A stretch of 64,000 nt of DNA from Streptomyces aurantiogriseus (GTDB taxonomy: Bacteria; Actinomycetota; Actinomycetes; Streptomycetales; Streptomycetaceae). The position numbers were made by a program, and so were the translations under genes. The stretch lies in NCBI RefSeq assembly GCF_014649375.1, contig NZ_BMSX01000019.1, positions 124,001 to 188,000 of the forward strand, written 5' to 3'. Shown here one piece after another: positions 8,149-16,577 of the stretch (position 1 is its first letter; each line of letters opens with the position of its first letter). Below the pieces are notes generated by a model. The model did not search any database. It had not been told where the DNA came from and saw nothing but the letters and a program-made list of their open reading frames with translations.

Positions 8149-9345
8149 CTATCGCGCGAGGAGCCAGGTGCGGCTGGTGGCGACGGCCTTGAGTTCTTCT
8201 TCCGTGATCAGGTGCTGGGCGCCGCTCCTCCTGGACGTGGGGCTCGGCGCGTTGTAGGCGGAGACGGAGATCCACAGCCCGTTCACCCGGAGTGCGTCGA
8301 CGCGGAGCTGCACGACTCCCGGCTGCTTGCCGGTAAGCCGCCGGGTGCCCACCTTGGTGCCGTCGGCCAGGGTCTCGTTCCAGAACTCCTTGTCGCCGGC
8401 GATCCGCATGGCCTCGACGTAGGTCCGCTTCCCGGTCTTCCGGTCGATCACGACGACATGACCTTCCGCTCCGGAACCGCCCTCCGAGTGGATGTGGAGG
8501 CGCTCGGGCAAGAGTGCCTTCAGGACGGGCAGGATGTCGCCCGACTCGGCCTCGGCGCCCGGCACGACCGTCCCGAAGGAGTTGGGCTCCCCGTCGCGGG
8601 CGAACGAGCCGTCGACGAACATCGCCAGGGAGCGCAACTTGCCCGGGTTCATACGGGGATTGCGGCTCACGAGCGCTGACTCGGCCTGCTTCGCCATCGG
8701 CACGTTGTGGGTGGCGACCTCGATGAGGTAGCCGTTGGGCGAGAGCATCGTGACCGCCCATTTCTTGACCCCGCCCGCCTTGCCGGCCTCGGTGTATCCC
8801 TTCACGGCTCGGTTGTCGGGCTGGGTGGTGCACTCCTCGTACGGCGAACCCTTTTCGGGCGGGCAGGTGATCAGCTTCTTCAGGTCCTGCTCTGCCGGGT
8901 CGACGCGGCGCACCGAGAGCGTGACCCTCGCCGCGCCCCAGCCGTCCTCGAAGTCGATCGTGGCCGTCGCGGGCCGGGCCTGGTCGGAGCTGCCCGTTCC
9001 CTGCACCTTCGGGCGCGCAACGGCGATCCCGGCGCGGTTCATGCCGTTGTGCAGGATGTTCTCCATCTCCTCGGCGGTGACCGCGAAGTGCCGGTAGTCG
9101 CCTGCCAGTCGCGGCTTGGAGGCGTGGTCGCGGCCCTTGCCGGCACCGCCCTGCCCGCCCAGTTGGGCGCCGGCCGTTGCCAGGAGGGCGACGGTCAGCG
9201 CACTCCCGGCGACAACGGAGGCACGGCGGCGGGCCAGTCTGCGGCGGCCGCGGACGAGGCTGCCTTCCGCCAGGGAACGCCGGTCGGTGGTGAAGGCGCC
9301 CGCTGTGTGGCGGAGCGCCCTGCCGAGATCGTCTTCGAAGCGCAT
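8149..9345 (-). CDS. Membrane-anchored protein next to SigE-type sigma factor
   Basis: The 398-residue product has a basic cytoplasmic N-terminus (LARRRASVVAG), one transmembrane segment at about residues 44-62 (GSALTVALLATAGAQL) and a long extracytoplasmic part with one CPPEKGSPYEEC cysteine pair. It follows the sigma-factor gene on the same strand by about 110 bp. This is the layout of SigE-family sigma operons in Streptomyces, where a single-pass membrane protein of this type is often annotated as hypothetical or anti-sigma-like. No zinc anti-sigma (ZAS) motif is seen, so an anti-sigma role is inference from context only. Confidence 0.65.
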   Translation of the reverse strand: MRFEDDLGRALRHTAGAFTTDRRSLAEGSLVRGRRRLARRRASVVAGSALTVALLATAGAQLGGQGGAGKGRDHASKPRLAGDYRHFAVTAEEMENILHNGMNRAGIAVARPKVQGTGSSDQARPATATIDFEDGWGAARVTLSVRRVDPAEQDLKKLITCPPEKGSPYEECTTQPDNRAVKGYTEAGKAGGVKKWAVTMLSPNGYLIEVATHNVPMAKQAESALVSRNPRMNPGKLRSLAMFVDGSFARDGEPNSFGTVVPGAEAESGDILPVLKALLPERLHIHSEGGSGAEGHVVVIDRKTGKRTYVEAMRIAGDKEFWNETLADGTKVGTRRLTGKQPGVVQLRVDALRVNGLWISVSAYNAPSPTSRRSGAQHLITEEELKAVATSRTWLLAR

Positions 9346-9454
9346 GCGGAACCACCAGTTCCTGTGTTGGTGCGGATGAGAAGCGGAGGGGCGAACGCAA
9401 CGGGCTTTCGTCGGCCCGGCTGTTCGCCGCGGTGGGGAATCGAACGGCAGGAGG

Positions 9455-9982
9455 TCAGGCTGGGGTGCGCAGCTCGGCGAGGCTGCCCCCCAGCCGTTCG
9501 CGGAGCTTGGCGAGCGCCCGGCTCGACCGGCTGCGTACGGCGGCGGAGCTCACGTTCAGCGCATGGGCTGTCTCCTCCACACTGCGGTCCTCCCAGTACC
9601 GCAGCACAACTACCGCCCGGTCCTTGGGCGGCAGTTCCCGCAGGGCCTGGAGCAGAGCGAGCCGCAAAGCCGGGTCGTTCCCGTCGTGGAGGGCCGGGCC
9701 GTCCGGCAGTTCCGCCAGGGGACGCTCGGAGGCGGAGTACCGTCGCCGCTGGGTGAGGAACGTACGGACGAGAACGGTCTGGGCGTACGCCGCTGGGTTG
9801 TCGATCCGGGACATACGGCCCCACAGGGCATACATCCGGCTGAGCGTCTCCTGCACCAGATCCTCGGCGAGGTGAGTGTCTCCGCTGGTGAGCAGGCACG
9901 CGGAGCGGTGCAGATGCCCGGCCCGCCCAGCTGCGAACTCCATGAACTCATCCGTCCGGGACCACGTCCGGGACCTTCTCAT
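9455..9982 (-). CDS. SigE-family ECF RNA polymerase sigma factor
   Basis: The product is about 175 residues and contains sigma region 2 (DEFMEFAAGRAGHLHRSACL, then HLAEDLVQETLSRMY) and region 4 (LPPKDRAVVVLRYWEDRSVE, then SSAAVRSRSSRALAKLRERL). This architecture is typical of the actinobacterial SigE/SACE subfamily. The ATG at 9982 is preferred: a GAGG lies about nine bases upstream, and the longer frame adds only basic leader residues. Transcription is divergent from the secreted subtilase at 10250. The gene downstream encodes a membrane protein that may modulate it. Confidence 0.88.
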   Translation of the reverse strand: MRRSRTWSRTDEFMEFAAGRAGHLHRSACLLTSGDTHLAEDLVQETLSRMYALWGRMSRIDNPAAYAQTVLVRTFLTQRRRYSASERPLAELPDGPALHDGNDPALRLALLQALRELPPKDRAVVVLRYWEDRSVEETAHALNVSSAAVRSRSSRALAKLRERLGGSLAELRTPA

Positions 9983-10249
9983 TCCCACGCCTCGGCGCCT
10001 TTCCGTCGGCCTACACCTCACAGACGCGGTGGACCTCGGCAAATGTTGCAGACGGATTCACCAAGAGTCCGACGCAGTGTGGGCAGCCCCTCGGCGTCGC
10101 CCCGCCAAGACGGGCGTATGCGCGGCGACTTGACTCATCAGAAGCTGAGACGAACTGGTGGTGACACTTTCCGCTCCACTCACCGCGTCTGTTCAGAGTG
10201 GAGGCACATGATCCCTCGTGTGCCCGAAATGCCTCTCGCAGGAGGACAG

Positions 10250-13200
10250 TTGCGCAAAAGACACAACGGAGCCGGCAAGGTCGGCATGGCAGCGGCGCTC
10301 GCACTGGCCGCGGGAGCGGTCACCGTTCTGCCTGCCACCGCCGCCCCCTTGTCGCCCACACCGCCACTCGGCGGGCCTTCCACCGCCTTAGCCGCCGGAT
10401 CGCCCACCGTCACGGGAACGAACACCGCCCCCGTGACCCACTGGATCACCTTGGTCACGGGCGACAGGGTGGGCGTGAGCGCGGCGGGCGAGCCCGTCCG
10501 GATCGTGCCCGGCAAGGGGCGCGAGAACATACCCGTCAGGATCGAGAGAACCAAGGGCCACACCCTGGTCATCCCGTACGACGCCCGACCGCTCATCGAC
10601 ACGGGCCGGGTCGACGAGCGGCTGTTCGACATCAAGGAACTCAGCGGCGCCGCGTACCGGAAGCGTCAGGCGTCGGGTATCCCGCTGATCGTCAGTTACC
10701 ACGACTCGGCGGCGGGTGGCGCCGCCGCGCATGCGGCGCGAAGTCTGAAGTCCGAGGTGCGTGAGGACGGCGGAGCCAAGGTCCGCCGGTCCTTCCCCCG
10801 GCTCGACGCCGAGGCCGTCACCGTGCCCGACGCCTCGGCGGGAAACCTCTGGAAAACTCTCACCCGGCCCTCCGGACCGGCCCGCTCCGGACGGCGCACC
10901 GCTGACCCCGGGCTGCGGCAGATCTCCCTCGACGGCCTGCGCAGGGCGAGCCTCGACAGGAGCACGGCGCAGATCGGCGTGCCCGCCGCACGGCAGGCCG
11001 GCTACGACGGCCGCGATGTGCGTATCGCGGTCCTCGACACCGGAGTCGACGAGACGCACCCCGACCTGCAGGGCCGCCAGGACGCCGAGCAGAACTTCTC
11101 CCGCTCGCCCGACGCCAAGGACCGCGTGGGCCACGGCACCCATGTGGCGTCCATCGCGGCCGGTACGGGAGCGAAGTCCGCGGACACGTTCCAGGGCGTC
11201 GCGCCGGGTGCCCGCATCCTCGACGCGAAGGTGCTCGACGACGACGGGTACGGCAGGGACTCCGACGTCATCGCCGGCATGGAATGGGCGGCCGCCCAGA
11301 ACGCCGACATCGTCAACCTCAGTCTGGGCGGCGTCGACCGGCCCGGCGTCGATCCGGTGGAAGAGGCCGTCAACCGGCTCTCGGCCGAGCGCGGCATCCT
11401 CTTCGTCGTCGCCGCGGGCAACAAGGGCCCGAGCGCGGGCACCGTCGAATCGCCCGGGAGTGCCGAAAAGGCGCTGGCGGTGGGAGCGGTCGACGACAAG
11501 GAGGCCGTCGCCTCGTTCTCCGGCCGCGGTCCGACCGCCGACGGCCTCGTGGTCAAGCCGGACATCACGGCACCCGGGGTGAGCATCACGGCCGCCGTGG
11601 CGCCCGACAGCCTGATCGCCCGGGAAGCCGGGGAACAGCCGCCCGGGTACGCCACGATCTCGGGAACGTCGATGGCCACCCCGCATGTGGCAGGCGCGGC
11701 GGCGCTGCTCAAGCAACAGCACCCGGGCTGGAAGAGCGCGGAGCTCAAGGCCGCGCTCGTCGCCGGTGCCCGGCCGGCCGGCACGGGTGCGCTCGCGGAG
11801 GGCAGCGGTCGTGTCGATGTCGCCGCGGCTCTCGGGCAGACGGTGGTCGGCGAGCCCACCTCGGTGGCGTTCGCCCGGCAGTCCTACCCTCACGCGGACG
11901 ACGAACCCGCCATCGAGCGGATCACCTACCGCAACCTCGGCAGTGAGCCGGTCACCTTCGACCTGTCGGTGGCCGCCGTAGGACCCGACGGAAAGCCCGC
12001 ACCGGCAGACATGTTCACGCTCGACGCCCAGCGGCTCACCGTTCCCGCGAACGGAACCGCCACGGTCGGCCTGACGGCCGACACCCGGCACGGCGGCGAC
12101 GTCAACGGTGTGTACACCGCGGCCGTGACGGCCCGGGGCACGGACCAGACCGTCAGGACGACGGCAGCCGTCGAGCGAGAGGTCGAGACGTACGACGTGA
12201 CGGTGCGGCACATCGGCGCCGACGGCGAACCGGCCACCGACTACTGGCCCTCCCTGAACCGGCTCACCGGCCTCGGCGACGCAGGCGAGGAGTACGCGAG
12301 GATCACCCCGACGGGCGTCTACACGGCGCGTCTGCCGAAGGGCGTCTACTACCTCGACGCGTTGATCACCGGCACGGACGGGATCCGGAGCCGGATCACG
12401 GCACCGCACTTCGAGGTCACGAAGGACACCACGGTCACGCTGGACGCGCGGACCGCGAAGCCGGCCGAGATCACCGGCCCCGATCCGGCCGCGGAACGGG
12501 TGTTCGCCGAGATGTTCATCGAGCTCGACACTCCTGAATTCGGCATGTCGACCGGTATGGGCGGTACCTCTTTCGCGACCATCCGCAGCGCACAGCTCGG
12601 CCCGGACTTCGCGACCGAGGGCACCCTCTACCAGGAGTTCAGCGCGCTCGACATCAACGGCACGAAGGAGTACCGCTTCGCCTACGGCGGCAAGGTGAAC
12701 CGGCTGGCCACCGGCTTCGCACGTGAGGCGAAGCTGGAGGAGATGGCGAAGATCGGCACCCGCCTGGGGGCCACGGTCCCCGGAAAGCAGGGGGTGCTCG
12801 CCGCCCGACCGGTCGTCCCGGACGTCTTCGGCTCCATCAACAGCCCGGGCGTCATACGTCCGCTGCCCGTGGCGACGACGACATACGTGACGACGGCGGG
12901 TACCGACTGGTTCATCGGGCTGGCCCAGCTCGACGACACGGGGACCTATCCCGAGCTGTCGCACAGCACGGGGATACAGCGGTACGAAGCCGGAAAGTCG
13001 TACCGCCGTGATCTGGGGGTCGGCGTCTTCGGCCCCTCGCTGGGAACCAACGAGGGCGTCTCGCGCAACGGTGACGAGATCACGGGATGCCTCAGCCTCT
13101 TCAAGGACGGTGCGGGCAACTGGAGCAACGGGATCGAGGACACCGTCTCGGCCACGCTGTACCGGGACGGGGTCGAGGTCGCTTCCTCACCGGACCTCCT

Positions 13201-13648
13201 GGGCTGCTGGAGCGGTGTCACCGTCCCGGCGGAGCCCGGCGGCTTCCGGCTCACGGCGACGGCCACCCGCGGCGGCTCCTCCGCCGCGCCCACCGAGGTC
13301 TCGGCGGCCTGGACCTTCACCTCCGGCCACACCACCGCCGAGCAGGCGCTGCCCGTCTCCGTGGTCCGTTTCGCGCCACGCCTCGACGGTGACTCGACGG
13401 CCAAGGCCGGAGCGATCACCCGGGTGCCGGTGACCGTTCTCGGCGCCGCCGCCGGTGAGAACCTCAAGTCGCTGACCGTCGAGGTCAGTTACGACGGCAC
13501 AACCTGGAAGAAGGTGAAGGTGAGCAACAGCGGGTTCCTCGTCCGCAACCCCACGGCCGGCCAGGGCATCTCGCTGCGCGCCGTCGTGGTCGACAAGCAG
13601 GGCAACACACTGACCCAGACGATCCGCAACGCCTACCGGGGCAAGTGA
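10250..13648 (+). CDS. Secreted subtilisin-like serine protease (S8), multidomain
   Basis: This is a protease of about 1132 residues. A GGAGGA lies directly before the TTG at 10250, and the N-terminus then reads as a signal peptide with basic start and hydrophobic core (MAAALALAAGAVTVLPATAA). A prodomain follows at about residues 35-230. The S8 triad is visible: Asp263 in AVLDTGVDETHP, His295 in GHGTHVASIAAG and Ser474 in SGTSMATPHVAGAAALL. The ~600 residues after the catalytic domain are beta-rich and probably extracellular sandwich domains. Upstream in-frame ATGs at 10208 and 10229 lack a ribosome site. It is divergent from the sigma-factor operon and followed by a strong terminator. It probably degrades proteins in the extracellular space. 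Confidence 0.9.
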   Translation: MRKRHNGAGKVGMAAALALAAGAVTVLPATAAPLSPTPPLGGPSTALAAGSPTVTGTNTAPVTHWITLVTGDRVGVSAAGEPVRIVPGKGRENIPVRIERTKGHTLVIPYDARPLIDTGRVDERLFDIKELSGAAYRKRQASGIPLIVSYHDSAAGGAAAHAARSLKSEVREDGGAKVRRSFPRLDAEAVTVPDASAGNLWKTLTRPSGPARSGRRTADPGLRQISLDGLRRASLDRSTAQIGVPAARQAGYDGRDVRIAVLDTGVDETHPDLQGRQDAEQNFSRSPDAKDRVGHGTHVASIAAGTGAKSADTFQGVAPGARILDAKVLDDDGYGRDSDVIAGMEWAAAQNADIVNLSLGGVDRPGVDPVEEAVNRLSAERGILFVVAAGNKGPSAGTVESPGSAEKALAVGAVDDKEAVASFSGRGPTADGLVVKPDITAPGVSITAAVAPDSLIAREAGEQPPGYATISGTSMATPHVAGAAALLKQQHPGWKSAELKAALVAGARPAGTGALAEGSGRVDVAAALGQTVVGEPTSVAFARQSYPHADDEPAIERITYRNLGSEPVTFDLSVAAVGPDGKPAPADMFTLDAQRLTVPANGTATVGLTADTRHGGDVNGVYTAAVTARGTDQTVRTTAAVEREVETYDVTVRHIGADGEPATDYWPSLNRLTGLGDAGEEYARITPTGVYTARLPKGVYYLDALITGTDGIRSRITAPHFEVTKDTTVTLDARTAKPAEITGPDPAAERVFAEMFIELDTPEFGMSTGMGGTSFATIRSAQLGPDFATEGTLYQEFSALDINGTKEYRFAYGGKVNRLATGFAREAKLEEMAKIGTRLGATVPGKQGVLAARPVVPDVFGSINSPGVIRPLPVATTTYVTTAGTDWFIGLAQLDDTGTYPELSHSTGIQRYEAGKSYRRDLGVGVFGPSLGTNEGVSRNGDEITGCLSLFKDGAGNWSNGIEDTVSATLYRDGVEVASSPDLLGCWSGVTVPAEPGGFRLTATATRGGSSAAPTEVSAAWTFTSGHTTAEQALPVSVVRFAPRLDGDSTAKAGAITRVPVTVLGAAAGENLKSLTVEVSYDGTTWKKVKVSNSGFLVRNPTAGQGISLRAVVVDKQGNTLTQTIRNAYRGK

Positions 13649-13665
13649 GCCCGTCCGGCGCCGCG

Positions 13666-13697
13666 GCGGCCCGGCCGACAACCGTCGGCCGGGCCGC
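13666..13697 (+). terminator. Strong hairpin after subtilase gene
   Basis: A perfect 14-bp stem (GCGGCCCGGCCGAC) with a four-base loop AACC begins 18 bp after the protease stop codon. Confidence 0.8.
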
Positions 13698-13864
13698 TCC
13701 ACCGTGTCGTCCGGACAGATGCGTCCGATCGACCGACCGCCCGTCCAGGAGACACGCTCTCGGGAACGCCCCCGGCGCCCGGGCGAGGGGGCGGGTCAGG
13801 GCACACGATCTCGCTGAGGTGCGCTGGTCAGGCGTGACCGTCCCGCAGGGGCGCTTGCCCGCAG

Positions 13865-14206
13865 TCAGAGCGGAGCACCGCCGAACCCGATCTCGTTTCC
13901 GTCCGGATCCTGGTACGTGACCTTGCGCACTCCGTTTGAGTAGGTCTCGCGATTCATGGGGTGCAGTCCCCGATCAGCGATCCCGGCAACGCGTGTGTCG
14001 AGGTCGTCGACGAAGACGGTGTGCAGGGCGTGGCCCGCGCGCCCGGGCCGATGCTCGATGTACACATACCGATGTTCCGCCAGCTCCCACACGGCCTCCG
14101 TGTCGTTCGGAACAAACGCCGGCGGGGAGCCCAGCAGCCGCTCATACCAGGCCAGCGCTGCTGCGTAGTCGTTCACTGGGATTCCTGCGAAGAGGTCGAC
14201 GGCCAT
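13865..14206 (-). CDS. VOC/glyoxalase-family protein
   Basis: This is a 113-residue single-domain VOC protein starting MAVDLFAGIPVNDYAAALAW and ending VTYQDPDGNEIGFGG. The ATG at 14206 matches the usual family start; the frame extends 16 residues further upstream without support. It has the HxE-type spacing of a bleomycin-resistance or glyoxalase-like fold, but the substrate is not evident. It stands alone on the reverse strand between the protease terminator and a small unknown gene. Confidence 0.8.
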   Translation of the reverse strand: MAVDLFAGIPVNDYAAALAWYERLLGSPPAFVPNDTEAVWELAEHRYVYIEHRPGRAGHALHTVFVDDLDTRVAGIADRGLHPMNRETYSNGVRKVTYQDPDGNEIGFGGAPL

Positions 14207-14322
14207 GACGCCATGGTAGGTCGAGCGGCGCCCTGCCTTGACGACTGCGGCCACCTGCGCCGATGGCTCCCCGAGCGAGACATCGGCGACCGCCGACTCA
14301 CCGACCAGAACGACGTCCGAGA

Positions 14323-14685
14323 TCAGGCGTCTTCGGCATCGCTCGGAAAGTTCTTCCCCCTACGCTCATACGAACGCTGCGATCTCTCCATCCACGCGTC
14401 CACGTCCGGTGCCATCGAGGGGAAGGCTTCCTTCAGCGGTCCTGCCAGTTCGGCGAGTTCGCTCCAGGAATCAGCGAGGTAGGTCTCGTTCTCCAAGCCG
14501 ATCGCGACGGCCACTCGGAACGCATCGTCCGACTTCAGCCACTTCCTTCCGACCTCGGTGATGCGGGCAACATCCTCGGCGTCAATGATCCATGCCATGG
14601 AGAGGAGTTGCTCGGAGATGTACCCAGGCACCACGTTGGGAGCCCTGTGCTCAACCAGGAAGTCCATGACATCCTCGATGTTCAC
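14323..14685 (-). CDS. Small acidic hypothetical protein
   Basis: The product is 120 residues, acidic and mostly helical (MNIEDVMDFLVEHRAPNVVP, LLSMAWIIDAEDVARITEVG, ESWSELAEL-type segments, APDVDAWMERSQRSYERR). It has no signal peptide, membrane segment or catalytic motif. Its size and composition resemble small immunity-type or cytoplasmic regulatory proteins, but no toxin gene is adjacent. I do not recognise the family. Codon use looks like that of neighbouring genes, so it is probably real. Confidence 0.55.
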   Translation of the reverse strand: MNIEDVMDFLVEHRAPNVVPGYISEQLLSMAWIIDAEDVARITEVGRKWLKSDDAFRVAVAIGLENETYLADSWSELAELAGPLKEAFPSMAPDVDAWMERSQRSYERRGKNFPSDAEDA

Positions 14686-14747
14686 CGATCACAACCTGCC
14701 GCACCTCCGGCAAGAACAGCTTGAACCGCACGGAGCGGCTTCGCCGG

Positions 14748-15248
14748 CTACTGCGCCTCTGCGGCGAGGTCCACCCACGCCGTGACCACATCACCATCAC
14801 GGACGAGATCCACACCGATGCCGGCCATCAGAGCTTTGACAGCGGTGTTGTCCGGCGTCGTGCTCACGAACAAGGTGCCGAACCCGTCGGCACGAGCTCG
14901 GTCCAAAAGGCACCCCAGCACAGCCCTACCGACGCCGACGCCGCGGTGGGAGCGTCCGATCCATACGCCGGCCTCAACTGCCCTGGCCGCTTCCTCCAAC
15001 GGACACAGCCGCGCAGCCCCGGCCACCCGCTCACCCACGATGACGGCAAAGGTTGCTTCTACAGGGTCAGCGGCCAGCGACCGTGACTCGTGAAATCGTA
15101 CGAAGGCGGCCTGACGCTCGGGGGTCCATCCCCCAGGGCCAGGAACCGGCGGCATCACCTCGCCGGGGTCGGCATCCTCGACCGCGACATGCAGCAGCTC
15201 CTTGAGAAGACCCTGGTCAAAGGGCTGAAGTGAGACCTCGGAGCACAT
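14748..15248 (-). CDS. GNAT-family N-acetyltransferase
   Basis: This is a 166-residue GNAT protein. The acetyl-CoA loop reads EAGVWIGRSHRGVGVGRAVL (the R-x-x-G-x-G/A motif), preceded by AVIVGERVAGAARLCPLEEA and followed by LFVSTTPDNTAVKALMAGIG. It resembles the acetyltransferases of Streptomyces that modify small amines or antibiotics, but the acceptor is unknown. It is intact, in contrast with the broken GNAT gene at the left edge. Confidence 0.85.
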   Translation of the reverse strand: MCSEVSLQPFDQGLLKELLHVAVEDADPGEVMPPVPGPGGWTPERQAAFVRFHESRSLAADPVEATFAVIVGERVAGAARLCPLEEAARAVEAGVWIGRSHRGVGVGRAVLGCLLDRARADGFGTLFVSTTPDNTAVKALMAGIGVDLVRDGDVVTAWVDLAAEAQ

Positions 15249-15410
15249 AGCCGCATCCTGTCACGCGGCCATGGCCGGCTCCAGTGAGTTATGGCTCGGA
15301 CAAGGCCCCGAGCCAGGGCGGATGCTGTGGTCCGTTCAGGGGTCGTCACATCTGGGCCCTGGTCACACAGCTGACATCACAGTGTTCCTACGGGGGGCGA
15401 GGCGGGCGCG

Positions 15411-16028
15411 TCAGCCGGCCAGGCGTTCCACGAGCAGGAAGCCACCGATGACGATCATCATGGCACCGGAGGCGCGAGTGACCGCCCGGGCCGCTGACGG
15501 CCGGGTCCTGAGCACGGTACGGGCCAGCAGCCCTACGGCGAGATAGACCACGGCACAAGCAGCCATGTGAAGCGTGCCGAGCAGCCCGGTCTGAGCCGCG
15601 ACAGGCCAGCTTGCCGCAGAGTCGATGAACTGCGGGAACAGTGAGAAGTACAGCAGCAGCGCCTTGGGGTTCAGGCCGCTGGTACCGGCGCCCCTGAGCA
15701 TGACCTGCAGCCGGGAGGAGGACATGGCCTGCGCGGACGCACCCACAACCGCCGGTCGCGCCACGACACCCCAGCCGAGCCACATCAGGTAGGCGGCCCC
15801 CGCGACGGTCAGCGCGGTCAGCAGGCCCGGAGAGCTCGCCACGATCACCACCAGGCCGGCCACGGCGAGCAGCGTGTAGCCGGCGTATCCGGCTATCAGC
15901 CCGGCAACCGCAGGGACGACCGACCGCTCCCGCAGCCCCGCAGCGATCGCATAGGCCCAGTCCGCGCCCGGAGTGAACACCAGCAGCAGATCCACTGCCA
16001 GAAAGGCCGCCAGCGTCGTCGTGTCCAT
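15411..16028 (-). CDS. LysE/RhtB-family amino acid exporter
   Basis: The 205-residue integral membrane protein begins MDTTTLAAFLAVDLLLVFTP and continues GADWAYAIAAGLRERSVVPA, the standard LysE/RhtB opening where Pro-Gly precede the first cytoplasmic loop. Six hydrophobic segments are visible, and the loop LNPKALLLYFSLFPQFI is a family signature. Such proteins export amino acids or derivatives such as homoserine, threonine or lysine. The exact substrate is not evident. It is monocistronic, and the ATG at 16028 follows a modest AGGGA site. Confidence 0.88.
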   Translation of the reverse strand: MDTTTLAAFLAVDLLLVFTPGADWAYAIAAGLRERSVVPAVAGLIAGYAGYTLLAVAGLVVIVASSPGLLTALTVAGAAYLMWLGWGVVARPAVVGASAQAMSSSRLQVMLRGAGTSGLNPKALLLYFSLFPQFIDSAASWPVAAQTGLLGTLHMAACAVVYLAVGLLARTVLRTRPSAARAVTRASGAMMIVIGGFLLVERLAG

Positions 16029-16350
16029 GGATCAGTCCCTCTCGCGTTCCTTGCTCTGAGAGGGAAGGCTAGGCGTGAAATGCCCGAAAGTGTTTCTGTC
16101 TTTGCCTCATGATCGCGGTCTGTGAGGGATAATCTTCCCCGCAGAGGCCTGGATCGGAAAGTTCTTACCGCACGACAGCTGGAAGGCCGTTTGCCCGTAT
16201 CGGAGCCGGCCTTGTTGAAGAGGGTGGGAACTTCTCGCACGTGGCGCGTCACTGCCTCGCAGAGAGCGAGGGATTGTCCCGTCAACAGCGGGTGAACGGA
16301 GGCAAGAAGGAGTACCCACTCCTTGCCACTCTCAACATATAGCGCACCGG
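16029..16350. other. Gene-free stretch before the rifamycin-associated element
   Basis: No convincing gene is seen in these 320 bp. Open frames crossing the stretch have atypical composition and no ribosome site. It holds the divergent promoters of the LysE exporter and of the helR unit. Confidence 0.5.
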
Positions 16351-16369
16351 GGGGCTTGCGGCAAGACCC
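16351..16369 (+). promoter_or_regulatory. Rifamycin-associated element (RAE)
   Basis: The 19 bases GGGGCTTGCGGCAAGACCC form an interrupted inverted repeat (GGGGCTTGC / GCAAG-CCC) matching the rifamycin-associated element described upstream of rifamycin-inactivating genes and helR in actinomycetes. It lies 209 bp before the helR start and 61 bp before a glycosyltransferase-like mini-ORF. In characterised strains this element mediates induction by rifamycins. One position of the right arm (A in GACCC) departs from perfect symmetry. Confidence 0.88.
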
Positions 16370-16429
16370 GGGTCGTGCCGCAGAATCGCTGCTCGACGCC
16401 AGGACCTGCGGAAATTGGAGATTCACGAA

Positions 16430-16573
16430 GTGCGTGCGGTGTTATCAGTTCATGGGACGTTCGGTGACGTCGAGTCGGTGGCAGGTGTCGCGCTGCGGCT
16501 GCCGGCGCTCGCCCCCGAGGTGGGGGTGTGCGCGGCGTCGGAGTTCGCCGGCGCGACCTCGGATCGGAGCTGA
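16430..16573 (+). pseudogene. Truncated glycosyltransferase (Rgt-like) mini-ORF
   Basis: A 47-codon frame starts at GTG 16430, nine bases after a GGAG, and stops at 16571-16573, four bases before the helR start. Its translation begins VRAVLSVHGTFGDVESVAGV and continues ALRLPALAPEVGVCAASEFA. This is the N-terminal Rossmann segment of MGT/Rgt-type macrolide and rifampicin glycosyltransferases (usual form MRVLLSTxGSRGDVEP). Rgt genes are also known to sit behind RAE elements. The rest of the ~400-residue enzyme is missing. A TTA leucine codon lies at codon 5. The retained ribosome site and tight spacing suggest it may act as a translated leader for helR. Confidence 0.65.
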
Positions 16574-16577
16574 TGAG

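Noticed and set aside
10388..12964. An 858-residue reverse-strand frame inside the secreted subtilase gene
   Set aside because: It is a shadow of the high-GC third-position pattern of the protease; its product is Arg/Gly/Val-rich without motifs and the forward gene has the full S8 triad.
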